Translations under genes and position numbers: made by a program
From: CAYWCV01 sp964629885
Lineage (GTDB): Bacteria; Bacteroidota; Rhodothermia; Balneolales; CAYWCV01
Length of the DNA: 64,000 bases
Reading direction: 5' to 3'
NCBI GenBank assembly: GCA_964629885.1
Contig: CAZVRJ010000008.1
Span: 1-64,000, forward strand
Part shown: piece after piece, positions 43,101-51,101 of the stretch
Layout of the letters: every line of letters starts with the position of its first letter
Numbering within the stretch: position 1 is the first letter of the stretch
The notes under the pieces: generated by a model
Database searches by the model: none
The model's input: the letters and a program-made list of their open reading frames with translations, nothing else
Told to the model about the DNA's origin: nothing

Positions 43101-45195
43101 CGGCTATGTGCTTTTCGACCGCCAAGAAGGCGTGGCTGAGGTGTCGGCCGTTGAAGATGCACGCAACTATTTGAATACGAAAATCAGCTCTGGCGAACTC
43201 GTGTTGCCCGATGGAGTTCGTTATGTTTTCTCAGGCAGCTACGAAAACCAAGTAAGGGCTGAGAAGCGGCTTGCGTTCGTCATACCGTTATGTTTGATCT
43301 TGATTGTACTGATCCTCTATTTCCAGTTTAGGTCGGTCGGAACCGCCATGATGATTTTCACGGCCATTGCAATGGCGTTCTCGGGAGGTTTCATCATGGT
43401 GTGGCTATATGCCCAGCCATGGTTCCTTGATTTCAACATATTCGGCACGGAGATGAGGACTTTGTTCCAGATATCGCCCGTCAACTTGAGTGTTGCCGTT
43501 TGGGTTGGATTCATCGCCCTTTTCGGCATTGCCACCGACGATGGTGTGGTGATGGCTACCTACCTTGACCAGACTTTTGCTTCAAGGGTCACAAATACCA
43601 CAGAGGAAATACGCGCTGCTGTACTAGAGGCCGGGCTTAAGCGAATTCGTCCATGTCTTATGACCACTGCCACCACTCTGTTAGCTCTGCTTCCAGTACT
43701 TACATCGAGTGGACGCGGTGCCGATATTATGATCCCGATGGCGATTCCTGCATTCGGGGGGATGACCGTCGCATTGATCACGCTTTTTGTGGTGCCTGTT
43801 CTGTACAGCTGGAAAGCGGAGAGAACAGCAGGTGCAACTGCAAGATCAGGAGCAACTGCAAGAGCAGGAGCAGGAACGGCATCGATAGGCGAAAAAGATG
43901 GTGAAACTAAGGGCGGTGGCAAACCACCATTCTTGTCGTTGCTCTTGTTCTTGCCGTTGCTCTTGTTCTTGCTCTCGCCATTGTTCTTGTTCTCGAATCA
44001 AGCTAGTGCACAATCACTGCCGTCATCTCTATGGCAGAAGGCGGTTGAGAATAACCCTCGACTGGAGATATACCGTCAGAATCTTGTATCCCAAGAGGCT
44101 CTGAAACGGTCGGTGGGAGCTTGGCCCAATCTTGAGATCGAGGCCGGCGTGTTAGTCCGCCCGATGGAACTGATGATGGGCGATCAAAGGTTCAGCTTTT
44201 CCGTGATGCAGATGCTGCCACGGACGGCTGAATTTAAGTACCAACGCGAGGAGATCGATGCCATGTCGGGCGCTGAGCAGGCACTGCTCGATGAGACCTT
44301 GCGAATGATTCGCCGCGAGTTGACCGAAGCTTGGATCGAACGCGTCGCACTCGAACATGAGATGAACCTCATGGATGATGCCCTCGAGATAATGAACCAG
44401 ATGCAGTCGGCTGTCCGCGACCGGGTTTCCACAACAGCAAGCAATTCCGATTGGATTCGTATCGAGATGCGCATCCTCGAAATGGAAGATGTTCACGCTG
44501 CCATGGAAGACAAGATCGAAGCGCTGAACCAGAAGATATGGAGCCTCACAGGCGACAAGCAGCGATCATCCATCCCAATTGCCGATAGTCTTTCGATAGC
44601 CAGCTATCGCTTTGCAAGGCAAGTGCCTGATTTCAGCGACCATCCTGCCGTTCGCATGTTCGATTTCGAGGCCAATGCTGCGATAGCGCGTGCAAGGATG
44701 ACGGAATCGATGCTGCGCCCGATGTTTGGGATTGGCGTACAGTACACTCCTATCAAACCGAGGGAGTCTATGGGTGAGCGAACAAGTGGTGGCGATATGA
44801 TTATGCCAATGTTCACCTTAAGCGTGCCGACATCTCGCGATAAGGTAAGAGCGCTATCGGAGGCATCGCGATCAGAGTCGCTCAGTATCCAGCGGGCTAA
44901 AGAAGACAAAATAGCTGAGCTTCAAATTCAGTGGGCCAAAGCCATATCAGAGCTCCAGCAAGCCGAGCGCAACCTCATCACAGCCAGTCGACAAAGAGCA
45001 TTGTCGAAGGAATTGTACGATAACGAGCTTGTTCAATTCCAAACCGGAATGGGTAACCTCGACATGCTGCTCGACATCCAAGAGAGTTGGGTCGGGTATC
45101 GCATGAAATCGCTCGAAGCAACCATGCGTCAGCGAATGGCCTTCGCCATGCTAGAAGAACTTCAACCTTCCATTACAGGGAGCACAAACCAATGA
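40198..45195 (+). CDS. CusA-type HME-RND efflux pump fused in frame to CusC/TolC-type outer-membrane factor
   Basis: One 1665-codon frame. Residues 1-1208: heavy-metal RND pump with the N-terminal helix, porter repeats (NEIVY-type QQIVYTEWMGRSPQDVEDQITYPLT), proton-relay helices and GGMPLTTTVEGRERY, plus the extra helices common in Bacteroidota CusA/CzcA. Residues 1209-1229 (Arg/Thr/Ala/Gly) come from hexamer array D, 1230-1244 are a polar linker, and 1245-1271 (array E) form a Leu/Phe-rich segment ending NQASA-Q, a good signal peptidase I site. Residues 1272-1665 form a TolC-family outer-membrane factor of normal size. No stop or Met separates the two parts. The metal is probably Cu/Ag, judging from the partner's domains. 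ATGA overlap with the CusB gene. Confidence 0.88.
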   Translation: MLQSIIRFFLDQKLVTVLFAGLLIAWGLSTAPFKWDVPFLPSDPVPVDAIPDIGENQQIVYTEWMGRSPQDVEDQITYPLTSTLLGLPGVKSIRSTSMFGFSSIYVIFEDNVDYYWSRTRILEKINALPADLLPTSVQPRLGPDATALGQVYWYTLEVLDQDGNLVQGVWDLHELRSIQDFQVKPALNATPGVSEVASVGGYVMEYQVDLDPSSLRLYNISVMDVMNAIRASNQDVGANTLEINQVEYLVRGLGYIRSVADLEESVITERNNVPIRIADVGRVNIGPAPRGERGILDRDGVEVTGGVVVARYGDNPMQVIEALKERIALLEPGLPQRTLEDGRTVKVSIVPFYDRSVLIRETLGTLNDAISLQILITIIVILVMVRNLRASIMISVILPIAVLMTFILMRYFSVDANIVALSGIAIAIGTLVDLGIILSENVLRHKDEASEGEPLRDIIYRASVEVAPAILTAVSTTIVSFLPVFTLQAAEGKLFTPLAWTKTFALVAAVVITLTMLPALAHALLGMRIKRGESGAKSQAGPIERYGLWLAVVVVSIFLTAAWLPLGVQVGLLVNLLFVALILAIVLGGFYLFLKYYPTLLAWCLENKLKFLSIPAVIILFGAMIWLGFPRVFGFVAKAGDSVGMNVRVTAPWSFMAHSFPGLGKEFMPSLDEGAFLLMPTVMPHAGVEISREYLSRLDRLVTAIPEVETVVGKAGRAESALDPAPLSMFENVILYKPEFKTDADGRKLRFKIDDEGNFVTDDRGELIPDNRGQYYRQWRDHIRTPDDIWQEIVTATTLPGITSAPKLQPIETRLVMLQTGMRAPMGIKVYGPDLETIEAFSIELEAQLKEVPSLKEASVFAERSVGKPYLEIKLDRPAMARYGIMVAEVQEVIEVAVGGMPLTTTVEGRERYNIRARFARDFRDSPESLEGILIPTMMGSQIPLGQIAEITYRRGPMMIRGEDTFLTGYVLFDRQEGVAEVSAVEDARNYLNTKISSGELVLPDGVRYVFSGSYENQVRAEKRLAFVIPLCLILIVLILYFQFRSVGTAMMIFTAIAMAFSGGFIMVWLYAQPWFLDFNIFGTEMRTLFQISPVNLSVAVWVGFIALFGIATDDGVVMATYLDQTFASRVTNTTEEIRAAVLEAGLKRIRPCLMTTATTLLALLPVLTSSGRGADIMIPMAIPAFGGMTVALITLFVVPVLYSWKAERTAGATARSGATARAGAGTASIGEKDGETKGGGKPPFLSLLLFLPLLLFLLSPLFLFSNQASAQSLPSSLWQKAVENNPRLEIYRQNLVSQEALKRSVGAWPNLEIEAGVLVRPMELMMGDQRFSFSVMQMLPRTAEFKYQREEIDAMSGAEQALLDETLRMIRRELTEAWIERVALEHEMNLMDDALEIMNQMQSAVRDRVSTTASNSDWIRIEMRILEMEDVHAAMEDKIEALNQKIWSLTGDKQRSSIPIADSLSIASYRFARQVPDFSDHPAVRMFDFEANAAIARARMTESMLRPMFGIGVQYTPIKPRESMGERTSGGDMIMPMFTLSVPTSRDKVRALSEASRSESLSIQRAKEDKIAELQIQWAKAISELQQAERNLITASRQRALSKELYDNELVQFQTGMGNLDMLLDIQESWVGYRMKSLEATMRQRMAFAMLEELQPSITGSTNQ
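43821..43880. repeat. Hexamer array D in the CusA-CusC linker
   Basis: About ten degenerate hexamers (AGCAGG, TGCAAC, TGCAAG, ATCAGG, AGCAAC and variants), purine-rich on the plus strand. Encodes the Arg/Thr/Ala/Gly linker just after the last RND helix. Confidence 0.8.
43930..43995. repeat. Hexamer array E, inverted to array D
   Basis: Eleven hexamers (TTCTTG, CTCTTG, TCGTTG, CCGTTG, CTCTCG, CCATTG, TTCTCG), the reverse-complement orientation of array D, 49 bp away. Encodes the Leu/Phe-rich signal-like segment before the outer-membrane factor. Confidence 0.88.
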
Positions 45196-46925
45196 GAACC
45201 GAAACATCATCATTTAGCCTACAGAACAAGAATTGGAGAAAGTGGGCAGTTTACGCAGGAATCCTGATACTTGGATTGATTGGCGGACGCCTGATATGGG
45301 GTGGTGGCGACCCTCACGCCGGTCACGACCATGCTACGACCGAAGATGGAGAGATTATTTGGACTTGCTCGATGCACCCACAAATTCGCGAAGATGGTCC
45401 GGGAAAATGCCCCCTTTGTGGCATGGATCTGACCCCGCTGAGCGCATCGGGTGGATCTGGAGCCGATGCAGGTATCATACGGTTATCGGCTAACGAGCTC
45501 AATTTGGCAGGAGTTAGGACTACCAGGGTCGGCGGTGCGTCGTCCGACGGAACCATCATGCTAACCGGTCGAATAACCCCCGACGAACGACTTCGTGCGG
45601 TGCTTACTGCCCACATTGGCGGACGCATCGAAAACTTGATGGTTGACTTCACGGGCAGCAGGGTCTATGCCGGCCAGATATTGGCCGAAATCTATTCGCC
45701 GGAGCTCCTTAATGCTCAACAGGAACTGCGTCAGATGTACCAGTTCCGCGAGCAGCAACCATCCCTTTACAAGGCCACCCGCGATAAAATCGCCCTTTGG
45801 AAGTTCTCTGAGAGTGAAATCGACGCGATGGCCACCTCAGCTGAAATCAAGGCCGTAGTGCCGGTAAGGGCAGAGCGCAGTGGTGTGGTTACGGCGCTAA
45901 ATGCCAGGAAAGGTATGTACGTAGAACGCGGCGAAATGCTCATGGAAATCGACGACCTTAGCTCCGTCTGGGTGATATTAGATGCCTTTGAGCAGGACCT
46001 ATCTCGCGTGAGGATTGGGCAAACTATGGAAATCGTGGCTGATGCCCACCCGGGAGACACATTCAAAGCATCGGTGAGGTTCATCGATCCTATGCTGAAT
46101 CCAGAAACCCGCACCGTGGCGATCCGTGCTGAGCTCAATAACCCAGGAAACAAACTGAAACCCGACATGCTGGTACGGGCACGTCTTCAGCAAGGCGGGA
46201 ATCGAAGCGAAGTGCTAACCATTCCAGCCACAGCAGTGCTGTGGACTGGGAACCGTTCGGTGGTTTACGTTAAAGAACCGGGAAGTGACCACGACGGTAG
46301 TGGATTTCGAATGGTGGATGTTACCCTGGGTCCAAGAACCGGAAACTCCTACGAAATAAAAAAGGGTCTCTCATCTGGCGATGAGGTCGTAACTCATGCG
46401 GCTTTCACCATCGACTCGGCCGCTCAGCTCATGGGAATGGAGAGCATGATGAGCCAGCGCATCCAACGTGCCGCCGAAGATGAGGCTCTTCAGAAGTCCA
46501 TCGTGCAGGCCGTGAAGCCTTACTTAGATCTGAAGGACGCCTTGGTTGCATCCGACAACGGCTTGGCTGCCACCAAAGCCCGTGAAGTTGTGACGGCTTG
46601 GGAACGTTTCACCACCAATCCACAAAATGAAGATGAATTGGAGATGTGGAGTACCATGAAATCGTCGGTGCTGAACGGTGCTCGCAGTACAGCCAGCTCG
46701 ACGGATCTGGAAAAGCGCCGAGCTGATTTTGAAATCCTAAGTGATGCGCTCATTGCTCTCATCGACAGGTATGGAATTTCTGGCACCACGCTTTACAAGC
46801 AGTATTGTCCAATGGCCTTTGACGATAAAGGATCCTATTGGATCAGTACCGAACGCCAGATTCGCAATCCGTACTTTGGGTCCATGATGTTGTCATGCGG
46901 AGAAGTGCGTGGAACTTGGGAATAG
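45192..46925 (+). CDS. CusB-type periplasmic adaptor with metal-binding domains
   Basis: 577 residues from the Met at 45192, whose ATG overlaps the stop of the fusion gene (ATGA). One N-terminal membrane helix (AVYAGILILGLIGGRLIW), a His-rich stretch (DPHAGHDH), then a heavy-metal-binding domain with WTCSMHPQIREDGPGKCPLC-GM (C-x-MHP and CPxCGM). The adaptor core follows: barrel-sandwich (RAVLTAHIGGRIENLMVDF), alpha-hairpin and beta-barrel domains. A C-terminal DUF3347-like domain (about 460-577) ends with YKQYCPMAF and MLSCGEVR. It links the RND pump to the outer-membrane factor. Cys/Met/His domains suggest copper or silver. Confidence 0.92.
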   Translation: MRTETSSFSLQNKNWRKWAVYAGILILGLIGGRLIWGGGDPHAGHDHATTEDGEIIWTCSMHPQIREDGPGKCPLCGMDLTPLSASGGSGADAGIIRLSANELNLAGVRTTRVGGASSDGTIMLTGRITPDERLRAVLTAHIGGRIENLMVDFTGSRVYAGQILAEIYSPELLNAQQELRQMYQFREQQPSLYKATRDKIALWKFSESEIDAMATSAEIKAVVPVRAERSGVVTALNARKGMYVERGEMLMEIDDLSSVWVILDAFEQDLSRVRIGQTMEIVADAHPGDTFKASVRFIDPMLNPETRTVAIRAELNNPGNKLKPDMLVRARLQQGGNRSEVLTIPATAVLWTGNRSVVYVKEPGSDHDGSGFRMVDVTLGPRTGNSYEIKKGLSSGDEVVTHAAFTIDSAAQLMGMESMMSQRIQRAAEDEALQKSIVQAVKPYLDLKDALVASDNGLAATKAREVVTAWERFTTNPQNEDELEMWSTMKSSVLNGARSTASSTDLEKRRADFEILSDALIALIDRYGISGTTLYKQYCPMAFDDKGSYWISTERQIRNPYFGSMMLSCGEVRGTWE

Positions 46926-46947
46926 AACTGTCGAGCCATTTTAACTA

Positions 46948-47610
46948 TTAGGTGCAGTGATTGACCTGAAAGGGTGTCACCACTTTATGCTTGTGGTTGC
47001 TCATTCTATGAACGTATAAAGATATCAAGCTGGCAATCGCCACGGCATAAAGTGTCCACAGATAAACGTTGAGTAATAAGCCCTCTGACCAATCAGGCCC
47101 AGTAAGATGGGTGTGGATTGCTGCCAACGTGATCCAGATGATGGATGTTCTGTGAATCCACCTCCATAGAGTTGGAACGCCATGAATAATGGTTGCCGAC
47201 ATGGTGATTGCCAATCCATAAAATCCGTAGATGCCGATGTTCACTTCCCATCGGCGGTGAAACGGTAAAAGGGACATGAATGCGCGGTAGAGGTCGTCTG
47301 GCAAAAATCTAGCTGTCAATAGCAGTGCATGCGCTAATGCCAAGAAGACCACTACAAGCCCAAGCTGGTGGTGCAGGCAAAGTCTCTGACCTTTGGTACC
47401 GATCATCTTGTCGATCGGCTTCCAAGATGCCAAAAGGATCACCGAAATCACAAAAAGCGACATCGACAAATATCCGGTCAGATTTGATAAGGTTGTCCAT
47501 GGTTCGACGGCGTGTCGGCTGGGTTCGCTGGTAGCCAGTAGCCGTAATGGTATCACAACGAGTGCGATTGCCCAAACAAGGGCGGTGCGCGAAAGCGCAG
47601 GAGATTTCAT
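46948..47610 (-). CDS. Ferric-reductase-like transmembrane protein
   Basis: 220 residues with about six helices. Pairs of histidines are set as for haem: LCLHHQLG (about 79-86), LAHALLL, and WIHRTSIIWITLAAIHTHLTG. This matches the ferric_reduct domain shared by MsrQ/YedZ and FRE-type proteins, with no flavin or NAD domain. It may pass electrons across the inner membrane; a link with the metal-efflux genes next door is only positional. A good Shine-Dalgarno (GGAGG) lies before the ATG on the minus strand. Convergent with the CusB-type gene. Confidence 0.85.
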   Translation of the reverse strand: MKSPALSRTALVWAIALVVIPLRLLATSEPSRHAVEPWTTLSNLTGYLSMSLFVISVILLASWKPIDKMIGTKGQRLCLHHQLGLVVVFLALAHALLLTARFLPDDLYRAFMSLLPFHRRWEVNIGIYGFYGLAITMSATIIHGVPTLWRWIHRTSIIWITLAAIHTHLTGPDWSEGLLLNVYLWTLYAVAIASLISLYVHRMSNHKHKVVTPFQVNHCT

Positions 47611-47657
47611 GTAGCCTCCAGTAAATGTTGTTCCTCCTTAGACGCGTAACTCCCCTA

Positions 47658-47733
47658 CTTGTTCTTGTTCTCGCTCTTGTTCTTGCTCTTGCTCTTGTTC
47701 TTGTTCTCGCTCTCGCTCTCGTCTCGTCTTGCT
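47658..47733. repeat. Hexamer array F between ferric-reductase-like and S9 peptidase genes
   Basis: Ten hexamers CTTGTT/CTCGCT/CTTGCT (47658-47717) plus a degenerate tail to 47733. It occupies most of the 232-nt divergent gap 47611-47842; the rest of the gap has no ORF. Confidence 0.9.
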
Positions 47734-47842
47734 AAATATTGTAAAACCCAAGCAACTGTCCTCTCGGTTTCTCATATTGTGGGCACGTGATCACCATAGC
47801 GGCTATGCACGTTGGCCGTGTCAGTCATAAAACCATCCAAAT

Positions 47843-50239
47843 ATGAAAAACATCTACCATAGAATGGTGAGGGGGCTCGTCGTTGCCGGCTGTCTGCTCC
47901 TTGCACCAATTGTAATTAATGCCCAGGATACGGGTAATTTTGAATTGGCTGAGAGATTCTCGGCATCGAATGTAACTCAAAAAGTAGGCAGCACCAGCAT
48001 CTCGGCTCAGTGGCTGAAAGATGCCGACAAATTTTGGTACCAGTGGAATGATGGTGACGGCCGCCGCTGGATGTACATCGACGTTGCAAAGAAAATCAAG
48101 CGCCCTTTGTTCAATCAGGAAGACCTAGCGGCACAGTTAAGCGAGCAGTTCAACAAGGGAATCACAGCAACGGATCTCCCGCTCCGCAATTTTCGCTTTG
48201 ATGAGGATAAGAAGCTCTTCTCATTTCATGTTGACAGTATCCAGTTCACCTACCATGCCGACCGGATGGAGCTCATCAAGGGCGACTCCTTAAAACGCGT
48301 GCCGACTGAACCTTGGGCAAATTACTCGCCAGATAGTACATGGATCGCTTTTGCTCGCAGCCACAACTTGTTTGTGATGCGTGCCGACGACCCAGATAGC
48401 ACCGAAATCCAACTCACAACTGATGGTGAGCGTTGGTTCAGCTATCAAGCCAGCCAGGGCGACACCGTGACAACCCGTCGTCTTCGTGCAAATGCACGGT
48501 GGTTCGAAGACAGCAAGAAGATGATGGTTAAGCGCCAAGATTTCCGTAAAGTCGGTGATCTTTGGGTCATCAACACACTTGGCAACAACCGCCCTACCCT
48601 AAACACCTATAAGTATGCGATGCCGGGCGAGAAGGAACACTATGTAGACCATCTTGAAATCTTTGACCCAAACACCAAGTCGAAGGTTAAAATCAAGGCC
48701 GAAAAATGGCCAGATCAATCGATTGGCGGAACCTACTTCGGCAGCGGTGGTGGTGTATTCATAACAAAGAAATCAGATTATGTTTATTTCTTGCGTCGTA
48801 ACCGAACATGGGACGAAATTGATGTCTGCAAGGCAAACACAGCGACCGGCGAGGTTCAAGCTCTATGGTCTGAAACAAGCAAGCCTTACTTCAACACGCG
48901 CTATGCACAGTTGGCCATCATCAACGAGGGCCAGGAATTCCTTTGGTGGAGCGAGCGCACGGGTTGGGGACAGCTCTACCGCTACGATGCCAACGGCAAT
49001 CTGAAGAATAGGATCACAAACGGCCACTTTATGGTAGGCGACATTGCCCGCATCGACACCACCGCACAGACCATTTACTTTTCTGGTTTTGGCCGTGAGC
49101 AGGGAGCCCATCCATACTATGCAAATTATTATAAGATCAAGTTTGATGGCTCCGGCATGAAGCACCTCACCCCAGAGGATGCCAACCACACATTCAGCAT
49201 GTCGCAAACGAACAAATTTTTCGTAAGCAACTACTCTCGTGTAGATCTCCCAACAAAATCGGTCCTCCGCGATAGTGAGGGTCGAGTGATTATGGATCTC
49301 GAGGCAGTAAACATGGCCCGTCTCGACGAAATCGGATATAAACTACCCGAAGTATTCAAGGTGAAGGCTGCCGATAACGTGACCGACGTATACGGTGTAA
49401 TGTGGAAGCCGATCGATTTCGACCCGAATAAGAAGTATCCGATCATCACGTATGTGTATCCTGGTCCACAGACCGAGCCATTCCCGATCCCATTCTCTAT
49501 CGGTGGTAACGCTGGTCGATCGAAATCCCTCGCACAAGTTGGCTTCATCGTGATCGCGATCGGGAACCGCGGTGGAAACCCGATCCGTCATAAGGCATAC
49601 CATCAGTATGGCTACGACAACCTGCGAGATTACGCGCTTGCCGACAACAAGTATGGTATTGAGCAGTTGGCTGCACGCCACAGCTTCATCGACATCAACC
49701 GTGTTGGTATTTATGGTCACTCGGGCGGTGGATTCATGAGCTCGGCAGCCATTTTGAGCTACCCTGACTTTTATAAAGTAGCGGTATCGTCGGCCGGTAA
49801 CCACGACAACAACATCTACAACATCTGGTGGGGCGAAGTGCACCACGGCGTTAAGGCGACTACACGCAAGGTCAAAGAAAAAGACGAGAACGGTGTTGAG
49901 CGCGAAGTAGAGCGCACAACCTTTAGTTCGCGCATTCCGACTAACGCTCAGATTGCACCCAACTTGAAGGGCCGCTTGTTGCTCGTACACGGCGAGGTAG
50001 ACAATAACGTGCACCCTGCCAATACGTACCGTCTAGCTGAGGCTCTGATCCGTGCCGGCAAGAAGTTTGAGATGATCATCTTCCCTGGCGCCGCTCACGG
50101 CTTTACAGGTCACTACGGCGCTTATTTCGAGTACCGCATGTTCGACTACTTTGCAGAGCACCTCTTGGGTGATTATCGTCCGAATGTCGAATTCGTGATG
50201 CCGCGAACAGGCGGTGGAGCAGGCGGAAACGACGACTGA
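47843..50239 (+). CDS. S9-family prolyl oligopeptidase (DPP IV-like)
   Basis: 798 residues, exported (signal peptide ending VINAQ). N-terminal eight-bladed-type DPPIV_N propeller (about 60-520), then the alpha/beta-hydrolase catalytic domain: YGHSGGGFMSS with the catalytic Ser near residue 626, Asp in VHGEVDNNVHP, His in GAAHGFTG. It cleaves dipeptides after Pro or Ala in the periplasm or at the surface. The Gly-rich end (GGGAGGND) is typical of low-complexity tails. It has its own strong terminator. Hexamer array F lies about 110 nt upstream. Confidence 0.94.
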   Translation: MKNIYHRMVRGLVVAGCLLLAPIVINAQDTGNFELAERFSASNVTQKVGSTSISAQWLKDADKFWYQWNDGDGRRWMYIDVAKKIKRPLFNQEDLAAQLSEQFNKGITATDLPLRNFRFDEDKKLFSFHVDSIQFTYHADRMELIKGDSLKRVPTEPWANYSPDSTWIAFARSHNLFVMRADDPDSTEIQLTTDGERWFSYQASQGDTVTTRRLRANARWFEDSKKMMVKRQDFRKVGDLWVINTLGNNRPTLNTYKYAMPGEKEHYVDHLEIFDPNTKSKVKIKAEKWPDQSIGGTYFGSGGGVFITKKSDYVYFLRRNRTWDEIDVCKANTATGEVQALWSETSKPYFNTRYAQLAIINEGQEFLWWSERTGWGQLYRYDANGNLKNRITNGHFMVGDIARIDTTAQTIYFSGFGREQGAHPYYANYYKIKFDGSGMKHLTPEDANHTFSMSQTNKFFVSNYSRVDLPTKSVLRDSEGRVIMDLEAVNMARLDEIGYKLPEVFKVKAADNVTDVYGVMWKPIDFDPNKKYPIITYVYPGPQTEPFPIPFSIGGNAGRSKSLAQVGFIVIAIGNRGGNPIRHKAYHQYGYDNLRDYALADNKYGIEQLAARHSFIDINRVGIYGHSGGGFMSSAAILSYPDFYKVAVSSAGNHDNNIYNIWWGEVHHGVKATTRKVKEKDENGVEREVERTTFSSRIPTNAQIAPNLKGRLLLVHGEVDNNVHPANTYRLAEALIRAGKKFEMIIFPGAAHGFTGHYGAYFEYRMFDYFAEHLLGDYRPNVEFVMPRTGGGAGGNDD

Positions 50240-50273
50240 TTTATCCATGTGATCCAAGAGATCAAGGGCATAG

Positions 50274-50309
50274 AGGGCATCAGGTTCCATACTTGATGCC
50301 CTTTTTTTT
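50274..50309 (+). terminator. Intrinsic terminator of S9 peptidase gene
   Basis: AGGGCATCA pairs with TGATGCCCT around an 11-nt loop, followed by eight T. Confidence 0.9.
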
Positions 50310-50339
50310 GATGCCCCTGTTAGCTTGGATGCTCCGGTT

Positions 50340-51101
50340 CTACATCGCTTGCTTCAAGCCGTCGACAATATCCTTGTAAGTGACTCCGCTCTCGATGGTC
50401 ACAATCATCGGCTTGCCCAGCAGTAGCTTGTATTTGCCACCAAAATATCGATGGATTTCAGACAAGTGGTCTCGGTTGATGATGAACGCCCGATGGACCT
50501 GAACAAACTGTATGGGCAACGATTCAGTCAACTTTGTGAGCGACGTGTCGATTGGATACTCTTTCTTATCGCGGGTGACCAGATACACCAGTTTGTCTTT
50601 CGCTTCAAAGTGAGTGATATCGTCGTATCGCACAAAAAGCGTTCGATCACCCACGGTGACCGGATACGAAACAGGCTTGGGCTGATGGCGGAGGGAGCTT
50701 GCGAGTTCTAAAAGAGCCTGCAAAGGTGCTTTCGTATCTGCGCTAGACGTGTCGGGCAATCGCTGAAGCGCGTCGGCAAGTCGTTTAGCATCTACAGGTT
50801 TCAGCAGATAATCAACGGCCTTGTGTTCAAAAGCCTTGTATGCGTAGTCGGAATATGCCGTCGAGAAAATAATGTGTGGCACGTGGTGAATGCCGCTCAG
50901 AATGTCGAAGGCGTCACCATCGCCAAGCCGCACATCCAAGAAGACAAGGTCGGGTTGTAGCTCATCAATTTTTGACACAGATTCTGCGACACTGCCACAT
51001 TCAGCGATAATGTGGATCTGGGTGTGGGCCTGAAGCTGCCGAGCAAGGCGCTCACGTGCCAAGTGCTCATCATCGACGATCAAGGTCCGCACGGTTTTCA
51101 T
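50340..51101 (-). CDS. LytTR-family response regulator
   Basis: 253 residues. Receiver domain (1-120) with the acidic pair DD at 10-11, phospho-acceptor Asp56 in LVFLDVRLGDG, and Lys in YLLKPVDA. The C-terminal LytTR DNA-binding domain (about 150-250) has VGDRTLFVRYDDITHFEAKDKLVYLVT and VQVHRAFIINRDH. Its start overlaps the stop of the histidine kinase gene by 4 nt (ATGA), so it is the partner of that kinase. Targets unknown. Confidence 0.95.
   Translation of the reverse strand: MKTVRTLIVDDEHLARERLARQLQAHTQIHIIAECGSVAESVSKIDELQPDLVFLDVRLGDGDAFDILSGIHHVPHIIFSTAYSDYAYKAFEHKAVDYLLKPVDAKRLADALQRLPDTSSADTKAPLQALLELASSLRHQPKPVSYPVTVGDRTLFVRYDDITHFEAKDKLVYLVTRDKKEYPIDTSLTKLTESLPIQFVQVHRAFIINRDHLSEIHRYFGGKYKLLLGKPMIVTIESGVTYKDIVDGLKQAM

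Noticed and set aside
43317..43922. Minus-strand frames opposite the CusA end
   Set aside because: Low-complexity shadows of the pump and hexamer arrays.
43898..44104. 68-residue frame from the ATG at 43898 as the start of a separate outer-membrane-factor gene
   Set aside because: It is in a different frame from the TolC-family protein and gives only repeat-derived Ser/Cys/Arg residues.
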